From NCBI RefSeq assembly GCF_004564355.1, contig NZ_CP038266.1, forward strand, positions 3,162,001-3,226,000: a DNA stretch of 64,000 nt, in the 5' to 3' direction. How positions within the stretch are numbered: the stretch's first letter is position 1; each line of letters begins with the position of its first letter. The translations under genes were made by a program, and so were the position numbers. This stretch comes from Microbacterium wangchenii (GTDB lineage: Bacteria; Actinomycetota; Actinomycetes; Actinomycetales; Microbacteriaceae). The notes under the pieces are model-generated. The model made no database searches. It was given only the letters and a program-made list of their open reading frames with translations, and was not told where the DNA came from. Of this stretch, positions 17,416 through 26,190 are shown in pieces.

Positions 17416-17717
17416 AGGTGCGGCACCCCCTCGGACGCGGTGTAGTACGACGCGTGCCGGTAGTTCTTGCCGGCCGGGCTCTCGAAGAACGCGCCCTTCG
17501 CGTCGGGATCGCTCGTGGTGATCGCGTCGGCGGGCACGACCCAGATCGACACGCCCTCATTCCGCCGCGTGTACAGGTCGCGCGCGTTGCGCACGGCGAG
17601 CACCGCGTCGGGGGCGTGCAGCGAGCCGACGTGGACGTGACTCAGTCCCCGCTTGGCGCGGACGAACACCTCCCACAGGGGCCACTGCTCGGCAGGCGAT
17701 GCACCCGGCGCCGACAT
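17412..17717 (-). CDS. paaB: Phenylacetyl-CoA epoxidase subunit PaaB
   Basis: 101 residues, the full length of PaaB. It opens with PLWEVFVRAKRGLSHVHVGS and contains the RRNEGVSIWVV segment conserved in the family. PaaB bridges PaaAC dimers. Two starts are possible: ATG at 17717, sharing one base with the paaA stop, or GTG at 17720, giving a GTGA overlap and one extra residue. Confidence 0.93.
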   Translation of the reverse strand: MSAPGASPAEQWPLWEVFVRAKRGLSHVHVGSLHAPDAVLAVRNARDLYTRRNEGVSIWVVPADAITTSDPDAKGAFFESPAGKNYRHASYYTASEGVPHL

Positions 17718-18694
17718 CACGCCACCTGCCGCCCGTCAGCGCGGGCGGCCTGCGTGCGCGCGTACGCGGCGGCCGCCTCCCGCACCCACGCGCCGCTCTC
17801 ATGCGCGTCCCGGCGGTTCTGCAGTCGCACGGCGTTCATGGGTCCGCGACCGGCGAGCACTTCGGCGAACTCGGTCCAGTCGATCTCGCTCGTGTGCCAC
17901 CGCTCGTTCTCGGCGTCCCAGCGCAGCTCGGGGTCCGGCAGCGTCACCCCGAGCGCCTCCGCCTGGGGGACGAGCATCCCGATGAAGCGCTGACGCAGGT
18001 CGTCATTGGAGAACCGCTTGATCTTCCACGCCGTGGACCGCGCCGAGTTCGGCGACTCGTCGTCGGGGGGCCCGAACATCATCAGGCTCGGCCAGTACCA
18101 GCGGTTCACCGCATCCTGCGCCATCCGCTGCTGCGCCTCGGTGCCGCGCATGAGGGTGAGGAGGATCTCGAACCCCTGCCGCTGGTGGAAGGACTCCTCC
18201 TTGCAGATGCGCACCATGGCCCGCCCGTACGGCCCGTACGACGCACGGCACAGCGGCACCTGGTTGCAGATCGCCGCGCCGTCCACGAGCCATCCGATCG
18301 CGCCCATGTCGGCCCACGTGGGCGTCGGGTAGTTGAAGATCGAGGAGTACTTCGCCTTGCCGTCGATGAGCTGCTGCGTCATCTCCTCGCGTGTGATGCC
18401 GAGCGTCTGGGCCGCGGAGTACAGGTACAGTCCGTGCCCGGCCTCGTCCTGCACCTTGGCCAGGAGGATCGCCTTGCGCTTGAGGCTCGGCGCACGCGTG
18501 ATCCAGTTGCCCTCGGGCTGCATGCCGATGATCTCGGAGTGCGCGTGCTGCGAGATCTGCCGGATGAGGGTCTTCCGATACGCCTCGGGCATCCAATCCC
18601 GCGGCTCGATACGGGAGTCGGCGGCGATGATCTCGTCGAAGCGGGCCTGCGCCTCGTCTTCGGCGGCCAGGACGGCCGCGTCGGATGCTGTCAT
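17717..18694 (-). CDS. paaA: Phenylacetyl-CoA epoxidase catalytic subunit PaaA
   Basis: 325 residues. The diiron ligands are visible: Glu54, the E84-A-G-H87 pair and the E167-S-F-H170 pair, all in the expected helices. PaaA epoxidises phenylacetyl-CoA at the 1,2-position using O2 and electrons from PaaE. It is first in paaABCDE-paaG. The ATG at 18694 has an AAGGAG site, and a TTGCTC-N17-TAGACT promoter with a palindromic operator between -10 and the ribosome site lies just upstream. Confidence 0.96.
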   Translation of the reverse strand: MTASDAAVLAAEDEAQARFDEIIAADSRIEPRDWMPEAYRKTLIRQISQHAHSEIIGMQPEGNWITRAPSLKRKAILLAKVQDEAGHGLYLYSAAQTLGITREEMTQQLIDGKAKYSSIFNYPTPTWADMGAIGWLVDGAAICNQVPLCRASYGPYGRAMVRICKEESFHQRQGFEILLTLMRGTEAQQRMAQDAVNRWYWPSLMMFGPPDDESPNSARSTAWKIKRFSNDDLRQRFIGMLVPQAEALGVTLPDPELRWDAENERWHTSEIDWTEFAEVLAGRGPMNAVRLQNRRDAHESGAWVREAAAAYARTQAARADGRQVA

Positions 18695-18707
18695 CTTCGA
18701 CTCCTTA

Positions 18708-18725
18708 ACAGAACGATCGTTCAGT
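18708..18725. promoter_or_regulatory. PaaR-type operator at the paaA promoter (site 1)
   Basis: The core GAACGATCGTTC (18711-18722) is a perfect 12-base palindrome, with flanks ACA and AGT also partly symmetric. It lies just downstream of the -10 box, over the likely transcription start. The strand reading GAACGATCGTTCAGT differs from site 2 (24282-24296) by one base in fifteen and from site 3 (24811-24825) by four. The TetR gene at 26191-26811 is the likely binder. Confidence 0.75.
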
Positions 18726-18726
18726 T

Positions 18727-18755
18727 AGTCTAACCGCGGGTTCACCGTCGAGCAA
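18727..18755 (-). promoter_or_regulatory. paaA promoter
   Basis: Minus strand: TTGCTC (18750-18755), 17 bases, TAGACT (18727-18732). The spacing is ideal and the start codon is 33 bases downstream of the -10. The adjacent palindrome would block RNA polymerase when occupied. Confidence 0.6.
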
Positions 18756-18762
18756 CCGCGGG

Positions 18763-20082
18763 TCATCGGTTGTCATAGACGCGCTTGTACTTGCCTTCGC
18801 TGCGCGGGAGCGTGCCGGGCTCCTCCACCACGACGTCCACCGACGTGCCGATGTGCACCTTGATGCGCTGGGCGAGCACCTCGGCCGCCGCCTCGCATGT
18901 CTCCCGGTCGAGGTCGGGGTGCCGCTCGATCCGAACGGCCATGACGTCCATGCGCCCGGCCCGGCTCAGCTCGAGGATGAAGTGCGGGGTCAGCGTCTCG
19001 ATCCCCATCACGAGCTCCTCGATCTGGGTGGGGAAGAGGTTCACGCCGCGCAGGATGATCATGTCGTCGTTGCGGCCGGTGATCTTCTCGATGCGGCGCA
19101 TCGCCGGGTACGCGGTGCCCGGGAGCAGCCGGGTGAGGTCGCGCGTCCGGTAGCGGATGACGGGGAAGGCCTCCTTCGTGAGCGACGTGAACACGAGCTC
19201 CCCGAGGTCTCCGTCCGGTACCGGTTCCCCGCTCTCGCCGTCGATCGTCTCGGGCAGGAAGTGGTCCTCCCACACGTGCGGGCCGTCCTTGGTCAGCACG
19301 CTCTCGCTGGCCACCCCCGGCCCCATGACTTCGCTGAGCCCGTAGATGTCGACGGCGTCGATGTCCAGGCGCCGCTGGATCTCTGCACGCATCTCGTTGG
19401 TCCACGGCTCCGCGCCCAGGACGGCCACCTTGAGAGACGTGGTGGTCGGATCGATGCCGGCCTGCTGCATCGCGTCGGCGATCGTGAGCAGATAGCTCGG
19501 CGTGCACAGGATCGCGTCCGGCTCGAAGTCGCGGATGAGCTGCACCTGCCGCGCGGTCTGACCGCCCGACATCGGGATGACCGTCGCGCCGAGCTTCTCG
19601 ATCCCCCCGTGCGCGCCGAGGCCACCGGTGAACAGCCCGTATCCGTACGCGTTGTGCACCTTCATCCCCGGCGCGATACCGGCTGCCCGCAGAGATCGCG
19701 CGACGCAATCGGCCCACCGGTCGAGGTCGCCCTCGGTGTACCCCACGACGGTCGGCCGCCCGGTGGTGCCGGAGGAGGCGTGGATGCGGCGCACGTGCGT
19801 CATCGGGACGGCGAACATCCCGAACGGGTAGGTCTCGCGCAGGTCCTCCTTCGTCGTGAACGGCAGCCGACGGACATCGGCGAGTGACCGGATGTCGTCG
19901 GGCGTGACGTCGGCCTCGTGGAACTTGCGGCGGTACAGCGGCACGTTCTCGTACGCGTGCCGCACCGTCCACTGCAGGCGCTCCAGCTGCAGCGCCTCGA
20001 GCTCCGGGCGCGTGAGGACCTCGGCGGCCGTGTCGCGGAACGCCGCCGCGGAGCGCGTGTCGGGTGTCGTCGTCTTGGGCAT
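18763..20082 (-). CDS. paaK: Phenylacetate-CoA ligase
   Basis: 439 residues, the usual PaaK size. The AMP-binding loop is SSGTTGRPTVVGYT (about 98-111), followed by YGLFTGGLG and YGLSEVMGPG, both typical of PaaK; the C-terminal lysine in RSEGKYKRV is the adenylation catalyst. It makes phenylacetyl-CoA from phenylacetate, ATP and CoA, the first step of the pathway. The start at 20082 follows AGGGAG. It lies 19 bases after paaI on the same strand, so the paaF-H-Z-I-K genes are probably one transcript. Confidence 0.95.
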   Translation of the reverse strand: MPKTTTPDTRSAAAFRDTAAEVLTRPELEALQLERLQWTVRHAYENVPLYRRKFHEADVTPDDIRSLADVRRLPFTTKEDLRETYPFGMFAVPMTHVRRIHASSGTTGRPTVVGYTEGDLDRWADCVARSLRAAGIAPGMKVHNAYGYGLFTGGLGAHGGIEKLGATVIPMSGGQTARQVQLIRDFEPDAILCTPSYLLTIADAMQQAGIDPTTTSLKVAVLGAEPWTNEMRAEIQRRLDIDAVDIYGLSEVMGPGVASESVLTKDGPHVWEDHFLPETIDGESGEPVPDGDLGELVFTSLTKEAFPVIRYRTRDLTRLLPGTAYPAMRRIEKITGRNDDMIILRGVNLFPTQIEELVMGIETLTPHFILELSRAGRMDVMAVRIERHPDLDRETCEAAAEVLAQRIKVHIGTSVDVVVEEPGTLPRSEGKYKRVYDNR

Positions 20083-20101
20083 GGGGGCTCCCTGGGGGGG
20101 G

Positions 20102-20503
20102 TCACACGGGTCGGTTGGTGGTGAGGGAGCGGCCACGGAACTCCGCGACGGTGTCGCCGGCCTCATCCGCGACCGTGACGTCATAGATGCCGGTGCGGCC
20201 GCTGACCGTGCGCCGCACGGCGGTGGCGGTGAGGGTCTGACCGGCGGTGGTGGACTTCAGGAACGTGATGTCGGCGCCGGCGGCGACGGTCACCCGCTCG
20301 TCCTCGTTGCACGCGATGGCGAAGGCCGTGTCGGCGAGGGCGAACACGAACCCGCCGTGGGTGATCGCGAAGCCGTTGGTCATGTCCTCGCGCACCCGCA
20401 TGCTCACCACCGCGACGCCCGGTTCATCGCGTTCGACGACCATCCCCAGCGACGCCGAGGCGCGGTCGTTCTGCATCATGGCGCGCAGTGCCGTGTCGCT
20501 CAT
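20102..20503 (-). CDS. paaI: PaaI-type hydroxyphenylacetyl-CoA thioesterase
   Basis: 133 residues, hotdog fold. The motif NGFAITHGGFVFALADTAFA includes the conserved Asn, HGG and Asp of PaaI thioesterases, and SGRTGIYDVTV is also typical. It hydrolyses stalled CoA thioesters and frees CoA. The ATG at 20503 overlaps the paaZ stop as ATGA. Confidence 0.93.
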   Translation of the reverse strand: MSDTALRAMMQNDRASASLGMVVERDEPGVAVVSMRVREDMTNGFAITHGGFVFALADTAFAIACNEDERVTVAAGADITFLKSTTAGQTLTATAVRRTVSGRTGIYDVTVADEAGDTVAEFRGRSLTTNRPV

Positions 20504-22608
20504 CGGGCGCCGACCTCCTCGCGCACGGCGCCGGTGTCGACGCGTTCGCCCTCGGTCTTGGCCACGAGGGTCAGGACGTCGTACGAGGCCACCAGCTCGT
20601 CGTTCTGGTTGAGGATGACCGCATCCCAGCGCACCTCGCCGTAGTCGTCGGTCTCGCGAGGGGTGATCTGCTTGGCCGTGAGCACGACCCGGATCTCATC
20701 GCCGGGCGAGACCGGCGTGACGAAGCGGAGGTTCTCCAGGCCGTAGTTGGCGAGCACGGGACCGGGTTCGGGATCGACGAACAGCCCGGCCGCCCATGAC
20801 ACCAGCAGGTAGCCGTGGGCCACGCGCCCGGGGAAGAACGGATTGGCCGCGGCTGAGGCCTCGTCCATGTGCGCGTAGAAGGTGTCGCCGGTGAAGCGGG
20901 CGAAGGTCTCGATGTCGTCCAGGGTCACCGCACGCGAGGCCGACGCCACCTGGTCGCCGATGCGCAGCTCGCTAAGCGCCTTGCGGAAGGGGTGGCGGCC
21001 GCCGGCGGCGGATGCGGCGCCGGCGTGCCACACGCCGGTGAGCGCCGTCAGGGTCTCGGGGGAACCCTGGAGGGCGGTGCGCTGCATGTGGTGCAGCACG
21101 GCGCGGATGCCGCCGAGCTCCTCCCCGCCGCCGGCGCGCCCCGGCCCGCCGTGGACGAGGTGCGGCACGGGCGATCCGTGGCCGGTGGAGGTGCGCGCAT
21201 TGTCGCGACTGAGGAAGAGGACCCGGCCGTTGTACGCGCCGATCCGGGTCATCAGCTCCCGCGCGACCTCGTCGTCGTGGGTCGCGACGCTCGTGACGAG
21301 AGACCCGCCACCCCGCGTGACGAGCTCGGCGGCCTCGGCCACCGTGCGGTAGGGCAGCACCGTGGCCACCGGCCCGAACGCCTCGATCTCATGCGCGGCG
21401 GGGGTCGCGGCATCGGCGAAGCCGATGACCATGGGCGAGAGGAACGCACCCTCCTCCGCGTGACCGACCGTGCCGTCGGCGCGCACGACCTCCGGCGCCT
21501 CCGTCGAACCCAGCAGGAGTTCTCCGCCGGCGTCGCGGAGGACCTCCACCTGACGCAGCACCTCGTCGCGCTGAGCGCGGGAGACCACCGGTCCCATCGT
21601 GACCGATTCGGCGTGCGGGTCGCCGATCACGACGCGCTCGTCGATCTTCGCCTTGAGCGCCCCGACGACGTCGGTCACCGCATCCGCCGGCACGATCGCC
21701 CGGCGGATCGCGGTGCACTTCTGTCCCGCCTTGGTCGTCAGCTCCACCAGCAGCTGCTTGACGTACGCATCGAATTCGGGCGTGCCCGCGGTGGCATCGG
21801 GACCCAGCACCGACGCGTTGATGGAGTCGGTCTCGCTCGTGAATCGCACGCGGCCCGACTGCACGTTGTCGTGGCGGCGCAGCCGGTCGGCGGTGGAGGC
21901 GCTGCCGGTGAACCCCACGATGTCGCCGAGTTCGAGGCGGTCCAGGAGGTCGGGCACGCTGCCGCTGACCAGCTGCAGCGACCCGGCCGGGAGGAGACCG
22001 GTGTCGACGAGGATGCGCACCCACGCCTCGGCCACGTAGGCCGTCGGCGTCGCGGGCTTGATCACGGAGGGCATTCCGGCGAGGAATGCGGGGGCGAACT
22101 TCTCCAGCGCCCCCCATGTGGGGAAGTTGAAGGCGTTGATCTGCACGGCCGCACCGGGAAGACGCGTGTACACGTGCCGGCCGAGGAAGGAGCCGTCCTT
22201 CGACAGCGACTCGACCGGGCCGTCGAGGTAGACCTTCGCGTTGGGCAGTTCGCGCCGCGCCTTGGAGGAGTACGTGAAGAGCACCCCGATCCCGCCGTCG
22301 ATGTCGCTCAGCGAGTCGCGCACGGTGGAGCCGGAGTGGCGGGACAGCTCGTAGAGCTCCTCTTTGCGCTCCCCCAGCGCCAGCGCGAACTGCTTGAGCA
22401 GCATCGCGCGCTGATGGAAGGTCAGTTCGCCGAGGCTCGCCTGCCCCACGGTGCGCGCGTGGCCGAGCACCGCGTCCAGGTCGACGCCGCGCGCGCTGAC
22501 GGTGGCGACCGCTTCACCCGTGGAGGCGTCGTGCACCGTCGTGGCGCCGGAGGCGTCGTCGGGGGTCCACCAGGCGTCGCGCAGATAGCTGGGCAGGATG
22601 GTGCTCAT
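20500..22608 (-). CDS. paaZ: Bifunctional oxepin-CoA hydrolase / 3-oxo-5,6-dehydrosuberyl-CoA semialdehyde dehydrogenase
   Basis: 702 residues, two modules: an aldehyde dehydrogenase (about 1-520) with the nucleophilic Cys in AGQKCTAIRR near residue 297, and a C-terminal MaoC-type (R)-hydratase (about 545-690) with FTGDTFYAHMDE. The hydratase opens the oxepin-CoA ring and the dehydrogenase oxidises the unstable aldehyde. Both active sites look intact. The start overlaps the paaH stop as ATGA. Confidence 0.96.
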   Translation of the reverse strand: MSTILPSYLRDAWWTPDDASGATTVHDASTGEAVATVSARGVDLDAVLGHARTVGQASLGELTFHQRAMLLKQFALALGERKEELYELSRHSGSTVRDSLSDIDGGIGVLFTYSSKARRELPNAKVYLDGPVESLSKDGSFLGRHVYTRLPGAAVQINAFNFPTWGALEKFAPAFLAGMPSVIKPATPTAYVAEAWVRILVDTGLLPAGSLQLVSGSVPDLLDRLELGDIVGFTGSASTADRLRRHDNVQSGRVRFTSETDSINASVLGPDATAGTPEFDAYVKQLLVELTTKAGQKCTAIRRAIVPADAVTDVVGALKAKIDERVVIGDPHAESVTMGPVVSRAQRDEVLRQVEVLRDAGGELLLGSTEAPEVVRADGTVGHAEEGAFLSPMVIGFADAATPAAHEIEAFGPVATVLPYRTVAEAAELVTRGGGSLVTSVATHDDEVARELMTRIGAYNGRVLFLSRDNARTSTGHGSPVPHLVHGGPGRAGGGEELGGIRAVLHHMQRTALQGSPETLTALTGVWHAGAASAAGGRHPFRKALSELRIGDQVASASRAVTLDDIETFARFTGDTFYAHMDEASAAANPFFPGRVAHGYLLVSWAAGLFVDPEPGPVLANYGLENLRFVTPVSPGDEIRVVLTAKQITPRETDDYGEVRWDAVILNQNDELVASYDVLTLVAKTEGERVDTGAVREEVGAR

Positions 22609-23465
22609 CGATCACTCCATTCGTAGAAGCCGCGGCCGCTCTTGCGGCCCAGATGTCCCCCCGCGACGAGGTCGCGCAGCAGCCGGGGCGGCGTGAACCG
22701 GTCGCCCAGCTGCGCGGAGAGCTCCTCCGCGATCCCCAGGCGCACGTCCAGGCCCACGAGATCCGTCGTGCGCAGCGGGCCGACCGGATGCCGGTAGCCC
22801 AGCTCCATCGCCGCGTCGATGTCGGCCGCCGAGGCGACGCCCTCCTCGAGCATCCGGATCGCTTCGAGGGCGAGGGCCACGCCCAGGCGGCTGGAGGCGA
22901 AGCCGGGCGAATCGCGGACCACGACGGCGCGCTTGCCGAGGGCGTCGACCCAGTCCACGGCGGCCGCGCCCACGGCCGGGTCGGTCGCGGCACCGAGGAC
23001 GACCTCGACGAGGCCGGACGCGGGAACGGGGTTGAAGAAGTGGAGCCCGAGGAAGCGGCCCGGCCGCTCCAGCGACGCGGCGAGCCCGTCGATGGAGATC
23101 GACGACGTGTTCGAGGCGAGCACGCCCTCGGGCGGCAGTGCGGACTCGGCCCGCCGCAGGGCGTCGAGCTTGAGTGCGCTGTCCTCCGGCACCGCCTCGA
23201 CCACCAGCCCGGCACCGGTGAAGGCGGCGAGGTCGGTGCCGGAGAAGATCAGGGCCTCGAGCTCGGCGAGGCCGCGGGAGGTGGCTCCGCGCTCGACCGA
23301 CGTGCGCAGGCTCTCGCGGATGCGCCGGGTCGCCGCATCCGCCGACGGCTCGTCGCGTTCGACCACGGCCACGTGGGCGCCGGCCAGCGCGAACGCGTGG
23401 GCGATACCCGCCCCCATGCGGCCTCCGCCCAGCACCCCGACGTGTGAGGGGATCGGCGCGGTCAT
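22605..23465 (-). CDS. paaH: 3-hydroxyadipyl-CoA dehydrogenase
   Basis: 286 residues, the short monofunctional 3-hydroxyacyl-CoA dehydrogenase. The NAD motif VGVLGGGRMGAGIA is at about residues 9-22, the catalytic His is in LHFFNPVP, and KSGRGFYEW closes the protein. In this operon it oxidises 3-hydroxyadipyl-CoA to 3-oxoadipyl-CoA. The start at 23465 overlaps the upstream enoyl-CoA hydratase stop as ATGA. Confidence 0.94.
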   Translation of the reverse strand: MTAPIPSHVGVLGGGRMGAGIAHAFALAGAHVAVVERDEPSADAATRRIRESLRTSVERGATSRGLAELEALIFSGTDLAAFTGAGLVVEAVPEDSALKLDALRRAESALPPEGVLASNTSSISIDGLAASLERPGRFLGLHFFNPVPASGLVEVVLGAATDPAVGAAAVDWVDALGKRAVVVRDSPGFASSRLGVALALEAIRMLEEGVASAADIDAAMELGYRHPVGPLRTTDLVGLDVRLGIAEELSAQLGDRFTPPRLLRDLVAGGHLGRKSGRGFYEWSDR

Positions 23466-24199
23466 GCCCTGCCCCGTTCCAGGAACGCCGTCATGCGCCG
23501 CTCCTTCTCCGGGCTTTCGAACAGCTCGGCCTGCAGGTCGAGCTCGATCGCGGGGTGGGCCTCGCGCGGTGCGAGGAGGGCCCGCTTGGTGGAGCGGGTG
23601 GCGAGGGGATCGTTCGCAGCGATGCGGTCGGCGATCGCGTGCGCGGCCGGCAGGAGGGATTCGGCGGGATGAACGGCGTTCAGCAGTCCCCACAAGAGCG
23701 CCTCTTCGGCGTCGAGGATGCGTCCGGTCAGCAGCAGCTCCGTGGCTCTGGCCTCCCCCACGATCTGCGGCAGCCGCCACGTCGCCCCCGCGGCGGCGAT
23801 GATACCCAGCCCCGTCTCGGGGTTGCCGATGCGTGCGGCGGGGCTCCCGAGACGGAGGTCGGCGGCGTAGGCCAGTTCCGCACCCCCGCCCAGCGCGTAG
23901 CCGTCGATCGCGGCGATCACCGGCATCGGCAGGTCGCGGATGCGCCGGAAGGCGAGCGTGTTGATTCCCGCTCGCGCGTCGTCGGCGCGCCGCGCACGGA
24001 GCTGGGCGATGTCGGCCCCCGAGGCGAAGACGCCGTCGGCGCCGGTGAGGATGAGCACGCGGGGCGCGGCCTCCAGCTCGGCGCACAGGACGTGCAGCCG
24101 GTCGATCATCGCCTGGTCGATCGCGTTGCGGACCTCCGGGCGGTTCAGCGTCGCCACGACGCGGTCGTCATGCCGCTCGATGAGGAGGGAGTCAGCCAT
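23462..24199 (-). CDS. paaF: 2,3-dehydroadipyl-CoA hydratase
   Basis: 245 residues, crotonase fold with FASGADIAQL and GYALGGGAELA oxyanion-hole segments and the catalytic Glu in NPETGLGI. It hydrates 2,3-dehydroadipyl-CoA to 3-hydroxyadipyl-CoA, the substrate of PaaH next to it. It is first in paaF-H-Z-I-K. The ATG at 24199 was chosen over an ATG 15 bases upstream because the family starts there; its ribosome site is weak. Site 2 of the shared operator lies 83 bases upstream. Confidence 0.88.
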   Translation of the reverse strand: MADSLLIERHDDRVVATLNRPEVRNAIDQAMIDRLHVLCAELEAAPRVLILTGADGVFASGADIAQLRARRADDARAGINTLAFRRIRDLPMPVIAAIDGYALGGGAELAYAADLRLGSPAARIGNPETGLGIIAAAGATWRLPQIVGEARATELLLTGRILDAEEALLWGLLNAVHPAESLLPAAHAIADRIAANDPLATRSTKRALLAPREAHPAIELDLQAELFESPEKERRMTAFLERGRA

Positions 24200-24281
24200 C
24201 GATGCGCTCCACACCGCCGACGAGGAATCCCTCGGACATCGTCATCCTCTCGTGCGCCGTCGCAAGATCCACATCTTTGCA

Positions 24282-24296
24282 GACCGATCGTTCAGT
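24282..24296. promoter_or_regulatory. PaaR-type operator between paaF and the thioesterase (site 2)
   Basis: GACCGATCGTTCAGT, one base different from site 1 (18711-18725). It lies in the 153-base divergent gap and could control both directions. On the minus strand a CACTAT or TATTAC -10-like box is directly next to it, matching the layout at paaA. Confidence 0.7.
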
Positions 24297-24352
24297 AATA
24301 GTGTCAGAGGGCAGCCGGTTGGGCAAGGCGCCGACGGCGGAGAGAGGCAGCG

Positions 24353-24751
24353 ATGACCGGCATACCCTGGCGGATCACCCCGGGCGACCTCGACGTCAAG
24401 CTCGGCATCGAGGTGCGCGAGCAGTCGCCCGAGCGCGTCGTGGCGACCATGCCGGTGGCGGGCAACACGCAGTCGCTCGGGCGCCTCCACGGCGGCGCCA
24501 CGGCGGCCCTGGCCGAAGCCATCGGATCGTGGGCCGCGATGATACACGCCAGCACGCTGGGCAAGGTGTGCGTCGGAGTGGACCTCAACATCACGCACCA
24601 CCGGGGCGCCCGCTCGGGCGTCGTCACCGGCACCGCGACGGCACTGCATCGCGGCCGGCGGATGGCCACGTACGACATCCGAGTGACCGGGGAGGATGGC
24701 GCACTCCTGGCCACCGCCCGGATCAGCAACCTCCTCGTCGACCCCGACTGA
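24353..24751 (+). CDS. Hotdog-fold thioesterase, PaaI/4HBT type
   Basis: 132 residues. The LGRLHGGATAALAEAIGSWA segment has the catalytic HGG and acidic residue of 1,4-dihydroxynaphthoyl-CoA/PaaI-type thioesterases, and VGVDLNITHHRGAR is a common second motif. It is divergent from paaF and followed by the MHS transporter gene. An AGAGAGG site precedes the ATG. A second acyl-CoA thioesterase in a paa locus may release trapped CoA from phenylacetyl-type intermediates; the exact substrate is not clear. Confidence 0.88.
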   Translation: MTGIPWRITPGDLDVKLGIEVREQSPERVVATMPVAGNTQSLGRLHGGATAALAEAIGSWAAMIHASTLGKVCVGVDLNITHHRGARSGVVTGTATALHRGRRMATYDIRVTGEDGALLATARISNLLVDPD

Positions 24752-24810
24752 CCCCCCATCGCCGGGACACTTCCCGCGCCGCGGTCACCTCCGCTATGTT
24801 GTGCTTTACT

Positions 24811-24825
24811 CACCGATCGGTCAGG
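24811..24825. promoter_or_regulatory. PaaR-type operator at the MHS transporter promoter (site 3)
   Basis: CACCGATCGGTCAGG, with the perfect 10-base palindrome ACCGATCGGT (24812-24821). It sits 10 bases after a TATGTT -10 box (24795-24800) whose -35 could be TTCCCG (24771-24776, 18-base spacer). The transporter ATG is at 24867. Confidence 0.7.
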
Positions 24826-24866
24826 AATCCCGCTCGGCCGGCCCCACCCGAACAATGGAGTTCACC

Positions 24867-26186
24867 ATGGCGTCAACGACGCAAGACCGCACGCCCTCGG
24901 CTGCGGTGACCCGCGAGGAGCGCAAGGTCCTGGCCGGCACCCTCGTGGGCACATCCATCGAGTGGTACGACTTCTTCATCTACGCGCAGGCGGCAGGGCT
25001 CGTCCTCGCGCCACTGTTCCTCGCGCCGCTGGCCGCCTCGAATCCGGGGCTGGCGCAGGTGCTCTCGTTCGCCACGATCGGGATCTCCTTCCTCTTCCGC
25101 CCCCTGGGCGCCGTCGTCGCCGGACACCTCGGCGACCGCCTCGGCCGCAAGAAGATGCTCGTGCTCACGCTCATCATGATGGGCGCCTCGACCGCGCTGA
25201 TCGGCGTGCTCCCCACGTATGCCGCGGCGGGCATCGTCGCCCCGATCCTGCTCATTCTGCTGCGCATCCTGCAGGGCTTCTCCGCCGGCGGCGAGTGGGG
25301 CGGCGCAGCTCTGCTGTCCGTCGAGCACGCGCCGGCCGGGCGGCGCGGATTCTTCGGCGCGTTCCCGCAGATCGGCGTGCCGATCGGCATGATCCTCGCG
25401 ACCGCCACCCTGTGGATCCTGACCTCGTCGATGTCGGCGGAGGCGTTCCTGGAGTGGGGCTGGCGCATCCCGTTCCTCTTCTCGATCGTGCTCATCGCGA
25501 TCGGCTACGTCATCCGGCGCGCGGTGGAGGAGAGCCCCGTCTTCGAGGACCTCATGCGCCGCCGCAAGGAGTCCTCGGCCCCGCTCGGGCAGCTGTTCCG
25601 CAAGAACTGGCGCGAGGTCGTCCTGACGGCCGTGGTCTTCATCGGCAACAACGCCGCGGGCTACCTGCTCATCGCCTTCTTCGCGACGTACGCCGTCGGC
25701 GTGCTGGGGATGGACCGCCCCACGGTGCTGCTGGCGACCACGCTGGCCTCCTTCGGCTGGCTCGGGTTCACGCTGTGGGGCGGGCGGGTCTCCGATCGCC
25801 TCGGACGCGTCCGCACGTTCCAGATCGGCTACCTCTTCCTCGCCCTGTGGGCGATACCGATGTGGTTCCTCATCGACACCGCGAACATCGTCTGGTACTT
25901 CGTCGCGCTGTTCGTGATGACGTTCGGCCTCGGCCTGTCCTACGGGCCGCAGGCGGCGCTGTACGCCGAGATGTTCCCGGCCAACGTCCGCTACTCCGGC
26001 GTCTCGATCGGCTACGCGCTCGGCGCCATCCTCGGCGGGGCGTTCGCGCCGATGATCGCCGAGGCGCTGTTCGGGGCGACGGGGATGTCGTGGACGATCG
26101 GCGCCTACATCGCCCTGGCCGCCGTCATCTCCCTCGTCGGGGTGTCGCTCATCAAGGAGCCGAAGGACATCGACCTGCACGCGTGA
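24867..26186 (+). CDS. MFS transporter, metabolite:H+ symporter (MHS) family
   Basis: 439 residues, 12 membrane segments. The opening GTSIEWYDFFIYAQAAGLVLA and GHLGDRLGRKKM loop are diagnostic of MHS carriers such as shikimate or ketoglutarate permeases. The ATG at 24867 with TGGAG 5 bases upstream was preferred over the ATG 12 bases earlier. A PaaR-type operator sits at its promoter, so phenylacetate or a related aromatic acid is the likely substrate; this is inferred from regulation and location. Confidence 0.9.
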   Translation: MASTTQDRTPSAAVTREERKVLAGTLVGTSIEWYDFFIYAQAAGLVLAPLFLAPLAASNPGLAQVLSFATIGISFLFRPLGAVVAGHLGDRLGRKKMLVLTLIMMGASTALIGVLPTYAAAGIVAPILLILLRILQGFSAGGEWGGAALLSVEHAPAGRRGFFGAFPQIGVPIGMILATATLWILTSSMSAEAFLEWGWRIPFLFSIVLIAIGYVIRRAVEESPVFEDLMRRRKESSAPLGQLFRKNWREVVLTAVVFIGNNAAGYLLIAFFATYAVGVLGMDRPTVLLATTLASFGWLGFTLWGGRVSDRLGRVRTFQIGYLFLALWAIPMWFLIDTANIVWYFVALFVMTFGLGLSYGPQAALYAEMFPANVRYSGVSIGYALGAILGGAFAPMIAEALFGATGMSWTIGAYIALAAVISLVGVSLIKEPKDIDLHA

Positions 26187-26190
26187 CGCG

